Assembly (NCBI RefSeq): GCF_022760175.1
Contig: NZ_CP094326.1
Coordinates: forward strand, 2,468,804 to 2,532,803
Source: Zhouia spongiae
GTDB lineage: Bacteria > Bacteroidota > Bacteroidia > Flavobacteriales > Flavobacteriaceae
Direction of reading: 5' to 3'
DNA: 64,000 nucleotides
The notes under the pieces were generated by a model, which was not told where the DNA came from, did no database searches, and saw only the letters and a program-made list of their open reading frames with translations. The stretch's first letter is position 1. Each line of letters starts with the position of its first letter. The translations under genes were made by a program, and so were the position numbers. This document shows, piece after piece, positions 8,209 to 16,383 of the stretch.

Positions 8209-8622
8209 ATGGCGAGGATAATAGCGCTCGATTACGGAACCAAAAGAACAGGGATTGCAGTTACGGATGAACTACAAATAATAGCTTCAGGCTTAACAAC
8301 GGTAAATACTCTTGACCTGATCCCTTTTTTAACAGATTATGTGTCTAAGGAAAAAGTAGAGCTTATAGTGGTAGGAGAGCCTAAACGATTACACAATGAA
8401 GCATCGGAAGTAGAAACTCAAATAGAAAAATTTTTAGGCAAACTCAGGGGAGTACTTCCAAAAATGCCAATAAAACGCATTGATGAACGTTTTACATCCA
8501 AAATAGCCTTTCAAAGTCTATTGGATACCGGACAAAAGAAAAAAGTAAGAAAAAACAAGGCATTGATAGATGAAATCAGTGCCACTATTATTTTACAAGA
8601 TTATTTGGCCGGTCAGCAATAA
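8209..8622 (+). CDS. ruvX: Putative pre-16S rRNA nuclease / Holliday junction resolvase-like RuvX (YqgF)
   Basis: An RNase H-fold protein of 137 residues. ALDYGTKRTGIAV carries the first catalytic Asp, VVGEPKRLHNEAS the second acidic region, DERFTSK the Glu/Arg motif, and DEISATIILQDYL the closing Asp. In E. coli this protein matures the 5' end of 16S rRNA; it was earlier called a Holliday-junction resolvase. The frame can be extended upstream to a TTG at 8191 or an ATG at 8200, but the -7 box at 8186-8193 leaves little leader for those, so MARIIALDYG at 8209 is preferred. It lies 38 bp before def, a pairing often kept in Flavobacteriia. Confidence 0.9.
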   Translation: MARIIALDYGTKRTGIAVTDELQIIASGLTTVNTLDLIPFLTDYVSKEKVELIVVGEPKRLHNEASEVETQIEKFLGKLRGVLPKMPIKRIDERFTSKIAFQSLLDTGQKKKVRKNKALIDEISATIILQDYLAGQQ

Positions 8623-8633
8623 AAATTAGTTTG

Positions 8634-8641
8634 TATTTTTG
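8634..8641 (+). promoter_or_regulatory. -7 box (TATTTTTG) of def
   Basis: TATTTTTG followed by CACC, 19 bases before the def ATG at 8661. It lies in the short ruvX-def gap, so def can be transcribed independently. Confidence 0.5.
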
Positions 8642-8660
8642 CACCTTAAAATAAAAAAAG

Positions 8661-9251
8661 ATGATTATACCTATCCGAGCCTACGGAGATCCGGTACTGA
8701 AGAAGGAAGCTGTAGATATAGATGAGAACTATCCGAACCTTCAAGAACTTCTAGATAATATGTTTGAAACCATGTACAATGCATATGGTGTTGGACTTGC
8801 AGCTCCTCAAATAGGGTTGTCCATACGTTTGTTTATTGTAGATGCATCTCCTTTTGCAGAAGATGATGATCTGACAAAAGAAGAGCAGGAAGAGCTTCAG
8901 GAATTTAAAAAAGTATTCATTAATGCCCGCATGATTGAAGAGACAGGCGAAGAATGGGCATTTAACGAGGGCTGTTTAAGTATTCCTGATGTGAGAGAAG
9001 ACGTAAACCGAAATGAAAAGATCAGAATAGAATACTACGACGAGAATTTCGAGAAACATATTGAAGAGTTTGAAGGATTGGCAGCAAGGGTTATCCAGCA
9101 TGAGTACGATCATATTGACGGAGTATTATTCACGGATAAATTATCATCGTTGAAAAAGCGTCTTATTAAAGGGAGATTGGCCAATATTTCCAAGGGAAAA
9201 GTGAAAGTGGATTATAAAATGCGTTTTCCCCTAGCTAAAAAAGCACGTTAA
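8661..9251 (+). CDS. def: Peptide deformylase
   Basis: Removes the formyl group from the N-terminal methionine of new proteins; a cytoplasmic metalloenzyme. All three motifs are intact in the 196 residues: GVGLAAPQIG (43-52), EGCLSIP (103-109, metal ligand C105) and HEYDHIDG (147-154, metal ligands H147 and H151, catalytic E148). The acidic insertion between motifs 1 and 2 (about 63-85, rich in D/E) is common in Bacteroidota deformylases. It sits between ruvX and the DUF5606 gene, a recurrent flavobacterial order. Confidence 0.96.
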   Translation: MIIPIRAYGDPVLKKEAVDIDENYPNLQELLDNMFETMYNAYGVGLAAPQIGLSIRLFIVDASPFAEDDDLTKEEQEELQEFKKVFINARMIEETGEEWAFNEGCLSIPDVREDVNRNEKIRIEYYDENFEKHIEEFEGLAARVIQHEYDHIDGVLFTDKLSSLKKRLIKGRLANISKGKVKVDYKMRFPLAKKAR

Positions 9252-9305
9252 TTTTTTGAAATAATACGGAAAGAATCCATATTTGCGGCGATAAAAAAAT
9301 AGAAA

Positions 9306-9731
9306 ATGAGTTTAGACAAAATATTATCAATTTCAGGAAAACCAGGGTTATATGAATTAAAGACCCAAACCAGAACAGGTTTTGTGGCCGAATCATTATT
9401 AGACGGTAAAAAAATAACAGTAGGATTGAGAAACAATGTTAGTTTGCTGTCTGAAATAGCTATTTATACCACTACCGAGGAAGTACCTCTTAGAGACGTT
9501 TTTAAAAAAATCCAGGAAAAAGAGAACGGAGAAGCAACTTCTGTAAGCCATAAGGATGATAAAATTAAGCTGGAAGAGTATTTCTTTGAAGTGTTGCCTG
9601 AATATGATGAGGACAGGGTATATGCAAGCGATATTAAAAAGGTGATTATGTGGTACAATATTTTGCAGGGAAAAGGTATTACGGACTTTGAATCTCCTGC
9701 GGAAGAAGCTTCTGACGAACAAGCTGAGTAA
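9306..9731 (+). CDS. DUF5606 domain-containing protein
   Basis: A 141-residue cytoplasmic protein whose start, MSLDKILSISGKPGLYEL, and following KTQTRTGFVAESLLDGKK and IAIYTTTEEVPL are typical of DUF5606. The middle holds EYFFEVLPEYDEDRVYASDIKKV, and the last 15 residues are acidic and probably disordered. The function is unknown. Position after def, with mazG nearby, is conserved in the family and suggests a housekeeping role. There is no signal peptide. A clear intrinsic terminator follows. Confidence 0.85.
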   Translation: MSLDKILSISGKPGLYELKTQTRTGFVAESLLDGKKITVGLRNNVSLLSEIAIYTTTEEVPLRDVFKKIQEKENGEATSVSHKDDKIKLEEYFFEVLPEYDEDRVYASDIKKVIMWYNILQGKGITDFESPAEEASDEQAE

Positions 9732-9755
9732 TATATATGCAAAATATTTTGATTT

Positions 9756-9782
9756 AAAACCCTCACATTGTTGAGGGTTTTT
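9756..9782 (+). terminator. Intrinsic terminator after the DUF5606 gene
   Basis: AAAACCCTCA (9756-9765) pairs with TGAGGGTTTT (9772-9781) around a 6-base loop and is followed by TTCTTTTTT. It ends the ruvX-def-DUF5606 unit. Confidence 0.85.
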
Positions 9783-9850
9783 CTTTTTTGCTAATTTTAT
9801 AAGCGTAAGGAATTAAAAAAACAACGTCTATTTAGATGTAATAACTTGTT

Positions 9851-10357
9851 ATGATAATAGAAACCACCTGCCATAACCTGACCAAATTAAAAGAAAGAAT
9901 AGCTGCTTTGTCAGAAGAAGAATATGCAAGACCTCTAGAAGTTTTAAACCAGTCCACCATAGGAATGCATGTCAGGCATGTTTTAGAGTTTTACGAATGT
10001 TTGTTGGAAAGTAAGAGTTCAAAAGTTGTCAATTACGATTTGAGAAAAAGAGATATTACACTTGAAATGCAATTAGATGCCTGTCTCAAAACGATAGAAA
10101 AGATTGTAGACGTTATTTCTGAAGAAAAAGACGATTTTTCTATTGTCCTTGAAGCTGATTATTGTGAAACAGAAGTAGCAGCTCCTATCTCATTACCGAC
10201 GACCTATTTTCGCGAATTGCTATATAATATTGAGCATGGAGTTCATCATATGGCTATCATTAAAATCGGGATGAGGGCGTTAGGAAAGCCTGAAACAGAT
10301 GAAAATTTTGGCGTGGCAGCCTCCACTATCAGAAATAAAAAAATATGTGCACAGTAA
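9851..10357 (+). CDS. DinB-family protein
   Basis: A 168-residue protein with the DinB/YfiT four-helix pattern. Candidate metal-binding histidines are in MHVRHVLEFYE (first pair) and EHGVHHMAIIK (second pair), the usual arrangement. Members are metal-dependent, often thiol transferases or of unknown role; the substrate here is not predictable. Its 3' end overlaps the NRDE gene by 13 bases, so they are co-transcribed and probably translationally coupled. It starts a compact four-gene run (DinB, NRDE, DoxX, ATP-grasp). Confidence 0.8.
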   Translation: MIIETTCHNLTKLKERIAALSEEEYARPLEVLNQSTIGMHVRHVLEFYECLLESKSSKVVNYDLRKRDITLEMQLDACLKTIEKIVDVISEEKDDFSIVLEADYCETEVAAPISLPTTYFRELLYNIEHGVHHMAIIKIGMRALGKPETDENFGVAASTIRNKKICAQ

Positions 10358-11031
10358 GCTATATACCGAAAGGTTCCGGTTACATTTTAACCTCTAACAG
10401 GGACGAAAGCCCACTTCGTGTAACATACTCCCCCGAAGAGAAGGAATTGAAAAACGGAACTAAAATAATAGCACCGATAGATTCGGAAAAAGGAGGAACG
10501 TGGATTGCAACAGACGGTGCGAATAAAACAGCTTGTATTATGAATGGTGGTTTTATAAAGCATAAACGGCAATTGCCTTATCGTAAAAGCCGGGGACATA
10601 TCATTTATGAAGCCTTTTCTTCTGAGACTTTTGGAACTTTTGCCGATAATACAGACCTCTGTAACATAGAACCTTTTACATTGGTGCTTGTCGATGAAAA
10701 TAAATTGTCAGTGCTGATCTGGGACGGAAAAGAAAAACATATTCAATCTTTAGACAGCTCAAAAAAACATTTGTGGTCTTCAAGTACATTGTATACAAGA
10801 GAAGATCATGCAAAAAAGATGAACTATTTTCAAGAGTTTTTACGACTGAATGAATCTGATCCCGAGAATTTACTGAAACTGCACGGGTTATATAATGACA
10901 ATTTGTTTGTGCTGGACCAGCCCCATGTTAAGACTGTAAGTACCACTCAGGTTGTAGTCAGTAATGGAGAAAGCGATTTATGCTACCGTGAAAAAGTGTA
11001 CGATCATGAAAAAAAAGAATTATTATATTGA
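10345..11031 (+). CDS. NRDE (TANGO2-like) family protein
   Basis: A 228-residue protein beginning MCTVSYIPKG with the eponymous NRDE motif at residues 18-21 (TSNRDES). GGTWIATDGANKTACIMNGG follows, as in the NRDE/TANGO2 family (PF05742). The Cys at position 2 would be exposed after Met removal, as in Ntn-hydrolase-like folds, which is suggestive only. The human homologue TANGO2 has been linked to heme trafficking and metabolic crisis; the bacterial role is unresolved. It overlaps DinB by 13 bases and the DoxX gene by 26, so translation is likely coupled. Confidence 0.85.
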   Translation: MCTVSYIPKGSGYILTSNRDESPLRVTYSPEEKELKNGTKIIAPIDSEKGGTWIATDGANKTACIMNGGFIKHKRQLPYRKSRGHIIYEAFSSETFGTFADNTDLCNIEPFTLVLVDENKLSVLIWDGKEKHIQSLDSSKKHLWSSSTLYTREDHAKKMNYFQEFLRLNESDPENLLKLHGLYNDNLFVLDQPHVKTVSTTQVVVSNGESDLCYREKVYDHEKKELLY

Positions 11032-11398
11032 GCGGATTGCGGCTTTTGTAGCAGCGATTATACTGTTGCAGACCTTGTATTACAAATTTACCGGGCATCC
11101 GGACAGCATTAAATTATTCACAGAACTCGGAGTAGAACCTTATGGCAGGATAGGACTTGGAGTTGTAGAATTAATGGCCGCGTTATTGTTAATTGTTCCG
11201 AAAACTGCTCATATAGGAGCATTATTGTCAATTGGGATTATGCTTGGTGCCATTGCATCTCATGTGTTTGTTATAGGGATAAATTACAATAATGACGGAG
11301 GTGTTCTGTTCAGTCTGGCGTTGGTAACATTGCTGTGTTCTGCCATTGTTTTAAGCAAGAATAAGAACAGGGTATTTTCTTTTCTGAAAAGACCTTAA
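11006..11398 (+). CDS. DoxX-like small membrane protein
   Basis: About 130 residues with four hydrophobic helices (roughly 7-25, 47-67, 72-95, 100-120) and the DoxX-like pattern YYKFTGHPDSIKLFTELGVEPYGRIGLGVVEL. Family members are poorly characterised inner-membrane proteins linked to redox or sulfur metabolism. The frame opens earlier (10964), but MKKKNYYIERIAAF at 11006 gives the natural N-terminus before helix 1. It overlaps the end of the NRDE gene by 26 bases and is followed 10 bp later by the ATP-grasp gene. Confidence 0.8.
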   Translation: MKKKNYYIERIAAFVAAIILLQTLYYKFTGHPDSIKLFTELGVEPYGRIGLGVVELMAALLLIVPKTAHIGALLSIGIMLGAIASHVFVIGINYNNDGGVLFSLALVTLLCSAIVLSKNKNRVFSFLKRP

Positions 11399-11408
11399 CT
11401 TAGTGGTT

Positions 11409-12443
11409 ATGTTTAAGACGAGTACATTCTTAATAAAGATCAGTAATTCGGAATATTGGCCTATGTGGGTTCTTTACGTTCCTGTTTTTATCCAGCATTT
11501 CTGGTTGTCGCTGAAGGCTAAAAGCCTTTTTTTCTTTTTAAAGACCAATCCGGGCATAGACGGATTTATCTTAAGTGATTCGAAATTTAAAACCCTGCAA
11601 TTGGTGCCTGATGATTATTTGCCTAAAACTATTTCCGTGCCAAAAGATTCAGTATATGATGACATAAGCAGGAAACTAAAAAATAAAGAAATAAGCTATC
11701 CGATAGTACTTAAGCCTGATATAGGCTACAGAGGTCTTTTGGTGTCCAAAATAGATGATGAAGCAGAATTAAGATTAAGGTTGGAAAAACTTCCTATCGA
11801 TTATATTATTCAGGAGTATGTTGATTATCCCGTCGAGATAGGGGTGTTTTATTACCGGTTTCCAAATAGTAAAAAAGGAGTAATCCCATCTGTGACCCTG
11901 AAAGATTTTTTGAGTCTTACGGGTGACGGAAAAAAAACATTTCAGCAACTTGTTTATAACAATCCAAGGGCTTACTTACAAAAAGAGAAGTTAAGCAGGA
12001 CCTTTGAAAATGAGTGGGATAAAGTAGTGCCTCAGGGAAAAGTATTACTGCTGGAAGCTATCGGAAACCATAACAGGGGAACAAAGTTTTTAAACGGAAA
12101 TCATTTAATAGACAGCCAATTGGTAAAGGTTTTTGATGACCTGTGTGCTGCAATGCCTGAATTCTATTATGGCAGATTTGATATTAGAACGAGATCGGTA
12201 GAAGATCTACGACAGGGAAAGAGATTTAAAATCCTTGAAGTGAACGGGGTTGGGGCCGAACCTACACATATTTACGATCCAGGTTATAAATTAACCGACG
12301 GATGGAAAGATATGCTCCATATCTGGAAAGTGACTTATAAGATTGCTATGCAAAACAAAGAAAAAGGAGAGGTGTTTCCTAAGTATGCCGAAGCAAAACG
12401 TCGTTGGAACCTTTATCGCGATTATAAGAGAGTGGCTTTTTAA
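11409..12443 (+). CDS. ATP-grasp domain protein
   Basis: A protein of about 344 residues resembling ATP-grasp ligases of the D-Ala-D-Ala ligase type. ISYPIVLKPDIGYRG has the ATP-binding Lys and a glycine-rich turn; IIQEYVDYPVEIGVFYYR holds the acidic hinge; and RFKILEVNGVGAEPTHIYDP supplies the metal-binding E-x-N. A hydrophobic N-terminal stretch (about 20-45, WPMWVLYVPVFIQHFWLSLK) could anchor it to the membrane. Substrates are unknown. GTG at 11403 is possible, but the ATG two codons later is preferred. It is the last gene of the DinB-to-ATP-grasp cluster; its 3' region is followed by the mazG promoter. Confidence 0.75.
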   Translation: MFKTSTFLIKISNSEYWPMWVLYVPVFIQHFWLSLKAKSLFFFLKTNPGIDGFILSDSKFKTLQLVPDDYLPKTISVPKDSVYDDISRKLKNKEISYPIVLKPDIGYRGLLVSKIDDEAELRLRLEKLPIDYIIQEYVDYPVEIGVFYYRFPNSKKGVIPSVTLKDFLSLTGDGKKTFQQLVYNNPRAYLQKEKLSRTFENEWDKVVPQGKVLLLEAIGNHNRGTKFLNGNHLIDSQLVKVFDDLCAAMPEFYYGRFDIRTRSVEDLRQGKRFKILEVNGVGAEPTHIYDPGYKLTDGWKDMLHIWKVTYKIAMQNKEKGEVFPKYAEAKRRWNLYRDYKRVAF

Positions 12444-12495
12444 AGCTGTAAAACTGATTTTTTTTAAAAACTTCCCAGAACAAAATATCGAATTG

Positions 12496-12503
12496 TACTT
12501 TTG
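12496..12503 (+). promoter_or_regulatory. -7 box (TACTTTTG) of mazG
   Basis: TACTTTTG, a perfect TAnnTTTG match, 20 bases before the mazG ATG at 12523. It shows that the long open extension upstream of that ATG is not translated. Confidence 0.55.
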
Positions 12504-12522
12504 TTCGAATAAAATTGCTACA

Positions 12523-13296
12523 ATGTATTCAAGAGAAAAACAATTGAAAGCTTTTGACAGGCTACTAACGATAATGGATGAGCTTCGGGAGCAATGTCCG
12601 TGGGATAGAAAGCAGACCATGCAGTCCCTACGGCATTTAACCATCGAAGAAACATATGAACTGGGGGACGCTATTTTAGATAACGATCTGGATGAAGTAA
12701 AAAAAGAACTTGGGGACTTATTGCTCCATATTGTTTTCTACGCTAAAATAGGTAGTGAAAAAAGTAGTTTCGATATTGCTGATGTGGCAGATTCCATATG
12801 TGACAAGCTGGTAGACAGACATCCGCATATTTATGGAGATGTTGAGGTGAAAGATGAAGAGGAGGTAAAGAGAAATTGGGAAAGCCTAAAGCTTAAGGAA
12901 GGGAAAAAAAGTGTCCTGGAAGGGGTCCCTAAAAGCCTTCCTGCCTTGGTAAAAGCCAACCGGATTCAGGATAAGGTTGCCGGTGTTGGCTTTGATTGGG
13001 AAAAGCCGGAACAGGTGTGGGAAAAATTAAAAGAAGAATTATCCGAGTTTGAAGAAGAGGTGAAGGTTGGCGACAAAGATAAGATAGAAGCCGAATTTGG
13101 AGATGTTATGTTTAGCATGATCAATTATGCCAGGTTCCTTGATGTAAACCCGGAAAATGCCTTGGAACGAACCAATAAAAAGTTTATAAAACGGTTCCGG
13201 TATCTGGAGCAGAAATCGGCGGAAATAAATAAACAGTTAAAGGATATGACCTTGGCCGAAATGGATGTATTTTGGGAAGAAGCCAAGAAATTATAA
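12523..13296 (+). CDS. mazG: Nucleoside triphosphate pyrophosphohydrolase MazG
   Basis: Hydrolyses NTPs to NMP and pyrophosphate, limiting aberrant nucleotides. The 257 residues form the standard tandem of two MazG domains. The first has CPWDRKQTMQSL, EETYELGDAI and KKELGDLLLHIVFYA (the ExxE...ExxD metal-binding set); the second has KLKEELSEFEEEV and EAEFGDVMFSMINYARF. The reading frame is open back to 12343, inside the ATP-grasp gene, but the start MYSREKQLKAFDRL fits family alignments and follows a -7 box at 12496. Length is normal. Cytoplasmic. Confidence 0.95.
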   Translation: MYSREKQLKAFDRLLTIMDELREQCPWDRKQTMQSLRHLTIEETYELGDAILDNDLDEVKKELGDLLLHIVFYAKIGSEKSSFDIADVADSICDKLVDRHPHIYGDVEVKDEEEVKRNWESLKLKEGKKSVLEGVPKSLPALVKANRIQDKVAGVGFDWEKPEQVWEKLKEELSEFEEEVKVGDKDKIEAEFGDVMFSMINYARFLDVNPENALERTNKKFIKRFRYLEQKSAEINKQLKDMTLAEMDVFWEEAKKL

Positions 13297-13363
13297 TCTG
13301 CCCTGAATTACTATATTAAGGATATTTTACCATTTTAGATAAGTCACAACGGAGTGCTTTTTC

Positions 13364-13371
13364 TATCTTTG
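13364..13371 (+). promoter_or_regulatory. -7 box (TATCTTTG) of the MATE gene
   Basis: TATCTTTG followed by CGCAC, 23 bases before the ATG at 13394. Confidence 0.45.
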
Positions 13372-13393
13372 CGCACTTAATTGCAAGTGTCTC

Positions 13394-14815
13394 ATGCTAA
13401 AAGATTACACCAAAGAATTTGCATATAATTTAAAACTCGCCTCTCCGGTGATGTTAGGAATGCTAGGGCATACCTTTGTTGCCTTTGCAGATAATATTAT
13501 GGTAGGTCAATTGGGAACAGCCGAGTTGGCAGCCGTTTCACTAGGAAACAGTTTCATTTTTGTGGCAATGTCTTTGGGGATTGGTTTCTCCACCGCGATT
13601 ACTCCTTTAATTGCGGAGGCCGATGCAGCCGGAAATATACAGCAAGGAAAGTCTTCTTTTAAACACGGGTTAGTGTTGTGTACTACGTTGGGAGTGCTAT
13701 TATTTCTGTTATTGCTGCCGGCAAAACCGTTGATGTATTTAATGGATCAGCCGGCAGAAGTGGTAGAACTTGCCATGCCTTATCTTGATTTAGTAGCTTT
13801 TTCGTTGGTGCCTCTTGTAATTTTTCAGGCGTTAAAGCAATTTTCAGATGGTTTGTCACAGACAAAATATCCCATGTATGCTACTTTGGTCGCTAATATT
13901 GTGAATATATCCCTTAACTACCTGTTGATTTTTGGTCATTTTGGTTTTCCGGAGTTAGGGATTATAGGAGCTGCGATCGGAACCCTCGTCTCAAGAGCGA
14001 TAATGGTGTTGTATCTCTGGTGGTTGCTGAAAAGGAACCAAAAAAGCAGCCCTTATATCTCGAACCTCAATTTTAGGATATTACATAAAGGTACTATTAA
14101 AAAGATACTTAACCTGGGATTACCTTCATCTATGCAGATGTTATTTGAGGTAGCTGTTTTTACAGCGGCAGTCTGGGTAAGCGGTGTATTGGGGAAAAAT
14201 CCTCAGGCAGCAAATCAAATAGCCCTTAACTTATCGAGTATGACCTACATGGTTGCAACGGGCTTAAGTGTTGCCTCGATGATCCGGGTAGGAAATCAAA
14301 AAGGATTAAAAAGGTTCAGGGACCTGAGAAGGATAGCCTATTCGATCTTTTTACTGACCTTAATAGTGGATATTATTTTTGCATCTGGATTTATGTTGCT
14401 GCGAGACTGGTTGCCTACCATATACCTCGATGAAAAAGACCTGGTGAATCAAGCAGATAATTTTGAAGTGATCTCAACAGCTTCAAGCTTGTTGTTGATA
14501 GCAGCTTTTTTTCAGATATCAGACGGAATTCAAATTGCTGTCTTAGGTGCGTTGAGAGGGTTGCAGGACGTGAAGATACCGACTGCAATTACATTTGTGG
14601 CTTACTGGATAATCGGGTTCCCTATTTCTTATTACCTCGGACTTAAAACTGATCTGGGAGGAATGGGAATCTGGATCGGATTATTGGCGGGACTCACCAC
14701 GGCAGCCATATTTTTGTATATTAGATTTAATTATCTCACTAAAAAGCTGATTGTGGAAAATGAGATAAGTACCAATCAAATAAACCCGGTTTCAGCACCA
14801 TCGATTGATAGATGA
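13394..14815 (+). CDS. MATE family efflux transporter
   Basis: A 473-residue inner-membrane protein with about 12 hydrophobic segments in two homologous halves, the MATE fold. Family features include LASPVMLGMLGHTFVAFADN with D after the first helix, GQLGTAELAAVSLGNSF, and in the second half LGLPSSMQMLFEVAVF and ANQIALNLSSMTYM. Such transporters export cationic or amphipathic compounds using Na+ or H+ gradients; the substrate is not predictable. Probably monocistronic, with the small acidic protein gene 27 bp downstream possibly co-transcribed. Confidence 0.93.
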   Translation: MLKDYTKEFAYNLKLASPVMLGMLGHTFVAFADNIMVGQLGTAELAAVSLGNSFIFVAMSLGIGFSTAITPLIAEADAAGNIQQGKSSFKHGLVLCTTLGVLLFLLLLPAKPLMYLMDQPAEVVELAMPYLDLVAFSLVPLVIFQALKQFSDGLSQTKYPMYATLVANIVNISLNYLLIFGHFGFPELGIIGAAIGTLVSRAIMVLYLWWLLKRNQKSSPYISNLNFRILHKGTIKKILNLGLPSSMQMLFEVAVFTAAVWVSGVLGKNPQAANQIALNLSSMTYMVATGLSVASMIRVGNQKGLKRFRDLRRIAYSIFLLTLIVDIIFASGFMLLRDWLPTIYLDEKDLVNQADNFEVISTASSLLLIAAFFQISDGIQIAVLGALRGLQDVKIPTAITFVAYWIIGFPISYYLGLKTDLGGMGIWIGLLAGLTTAAIFLYIRFNYLTKKLIVENEISTNQINPVSAPSIDR

Positions 14816-14841
14816 TTTTAAATTTTTTAAATTGATATTTT

Positions 14842-15069
14842 ATGGAATTACCAAGGTTTTTACTGGGAGACAATACTGATCATCCTGACGATATATTTAT
14901 TATCCATACGGAGTACCCCAGATTTATAATTAATCTTGTGAATGATGAGGTGGAATGGCTTGAAGAGTTCAGTAGAGAAGATGAAAGTGATTTACAGTCA
15001 GAAATGGGAAGTTTGATAGAGGCGGCCTCTGAGTTCTATGACCGCGAAGTAAGTCGATACGAAGAATAA
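14842..15069 (+). CDS. Small acidic protein of unknown function
   Basis: A 75-residue soluble acidic protein: MELPRFLLGDNTDHPDDIF, then YPRFIINLVNDEVEWLEEF and an acidic helical C-terminus. There is no cysteine, signal peptide or membrane segment. Codon use resembles its neighbours, and it is flanked 27 bp and 33 bp away by genes on the same strand, so it is very likely real. Short proteins with this look are common conserved hypotheticals in flavobacteria. I cannot assign a function. Confidence 0.75.
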   Translation: MELPRFLLGDNTDHPDDIFIIHTEYPRFIINLVNDEVEWLEEFSREDESDLQSEMGSLIEAASEFYDREVSRYEE

Positions 15070-15102
15070 TTCACAGATCAACGAACCAACCAGCCGGACA
15101 CT

Positions 15103-15675
15103 ATGCTTGATAAACTTATTCATTTAGACCAGCAGTTATTCTTATATCTTAATAATTTAGGCTCCCCGCAATGGGATGGTTTCTGGATGTTTATAACTGA
15201 TAAATGGTCTTCCATACCACTTTATATAGCTTTGCTGGGATTATGTGTTTGGCGTTTTGGCTGGAAAAAGACCTTTTTGGTTCTGGGGTCAGTTGCTTTG
15301 ATGATTGCTGCAACGGATCAGTTAGCAAACTTATTTAAATATGGTTTTGAACGGCTAAGACCCTGCCATGATGCTGTTGTATATGATTATATGCGATTAG
15401 TGAAAACATCATGTGGAGGAAAGTTTGGCTATTTTTCTGCCCACGCGGCAAATTCTTTTGCGGTAGCGACCTTTTTCAGTATATTATTTCGTAATTCTTT
15501 AAAATGGATTCCGGTTTTACTACTGGTATGGGCATTGGTTGTTGCCTATAGCAGGATTTATATAGGTGTGCATTACCCGCTTGATGTCATCACGGGCATT
15601 AGTATAGGGTTGCTAACGGGATGGTTTTTTCAAGTTGTTTTTCAAAAAGTAAGCAATAAACTTAACTTTTCTTAA
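15103..15675 (+). CDS. PAP2-superfamily phosphatase (undecaprenyl-pyrophosphatase or lipid phosphatase)
   Basis: A 190-residue integral membrane protein with about five helices and the full acid-phosphatase signature: K-x6-R-P (K79 to R86-P87, KYGFERLRP), S-A-H (SAHAAN, 112-117, catalytic H114) and S-R-x5-H-x3-D (S150-R151, H157, D161 in SRIYIGVHYPLDV). It may recycle undecaprenyl pyrophosphate (BacA-unrelated PgpB/YbjG type) or dephosphorylate lipid A or phosphatidylglycerophosphate; these cannot be told apart here. Its last 14 bases overlap the stop of the convergent membrane-protein gene. Confidence 0.9.
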   Translation: MLDKLIHLDQQLFLYLNNLGSPQWDGFWMFITDKWSSIPLYIALLGLCVWRFGWKKTFLVLGSVALMIAATDQLANLFKYGFERLRPCHDAVVYDYMRLVKTSCGGKFGYFSAHAANSFAVATFFSILFRNSLKWIPVLLLVWALVVAYSRIYIGVHYPLDVITGISIGLLTGWFFQVVFQKVSNKLNFS

Positions 15676-16330
15676 ATAGAATATTATTTAGCGGGTTCAG
15701 GAAGATAAGCAAAAAGATAACTCCAAAAGCTAATTCATAAACTTCCCACTTTCTACTGGCAGGTATTACATTAACCAGAATTGTACAAGTAATAAATGCG
15801 ATAGTATGATGCCATTTAACAACAGGGACAGCAAACTTTTTAGTTAGTTTAACTACCCATTCTTTTTTTCTGTATAGAAGCGGAACGATTAACAGATAGG
15901 TAACCATGGCTATCATTAAAAGTTGACTAAAAACAATTTTATTGACTTTTTTTCCGCCAACTACAAGGTTGTGTAAATTAGTTTCTTTCTGAGCGTTATT
16001 TTGGAGAAAGAAATCACTCGATTCAATTCCGAAAATTCTTTGACCCCATGAAACTTCCTCACCGGCTCCGAAGAAGAATAACAATGCAAAAATAGCAACA
16101 CCGACTTTCCATAAATGAGGTTTAGAGCCTCCAAGGGTAATTAATCTGTAGATGCATAATATGCTAATTGATAATAACATGATCGCTGTACCATATTCAA
16201 CGGTACCGTCTTCTGCTGCAAAAACATTATTAAAATAGTCTGGGTCGGTAAATCCAAAATACAACGAAAGTATAAAGACAAAAATTAAAAATATATAGCC
16301 GATTTTATCTGTTCTTGTTAATTGATCCAT
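15662..16330 (-). CDS. Multi-pass membrane protein of unknown function with conserved acidic/His motifs
   Basis: A 222-residue protein with about six hydrophobic segments (10-28, 47-65, 73-89, 133-151, 168-187, 195-215). Unusual for a membrane protein, it has dense polar motifs at helix ends: AAEDGTVEYGTA (38-49), GAGEEVSWGQRIFG (88-101) and ETNLHNL (116-122). Such E/H/N/Q clusters are typical of membrane hydrolases or metal sites, but I do not recognise the family and this is inference. It converges with the PAP2 gene (14-base overlap) and sits 53 bp downstream of the GT39 gene on the same strand, so it may belong to the GT operon. Confidence 0.7.
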   Translation of the reverse strand: MDQLTRTDKIGYIFLIFVFILSLYFGFTDPDYFNNVFAAEDGTVEYGTAIMLLSISILCIYRLITLGGSKPHLWKVGVAIFALLFFFGAGEEVSWGQRIFGIESSDFFLQNNAQKETNLHNLVVGGKKVNKIVFSQLLMIAMVTYLLIVPLLYRKKEWVVKLTKKFAVPVVKWHHTIAFITCTILVNVIPASRKWEVYELAFGVIFLLIFLNPLNNILFKKS

Positions 16331-16383
16331 TTTGGTAAAAAAATTAATTTAGCGTCAAATCTAGTAATAATTTTAGTCATTAA

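Noticed and set aside
12343-12522. Long N-terminal extension of MazG
   Set aside because: The 60 extra residues overlap the ATP-grasp gene and lie upstream of a -7 box; family proteins start at MYSREKQLK.
14842-15069. Antitoxin of a toxin-antitoxin pair
   Set aside because: Acidic and small, but no toxin-like neighbour; flanked by MATE and PAP2 genes.
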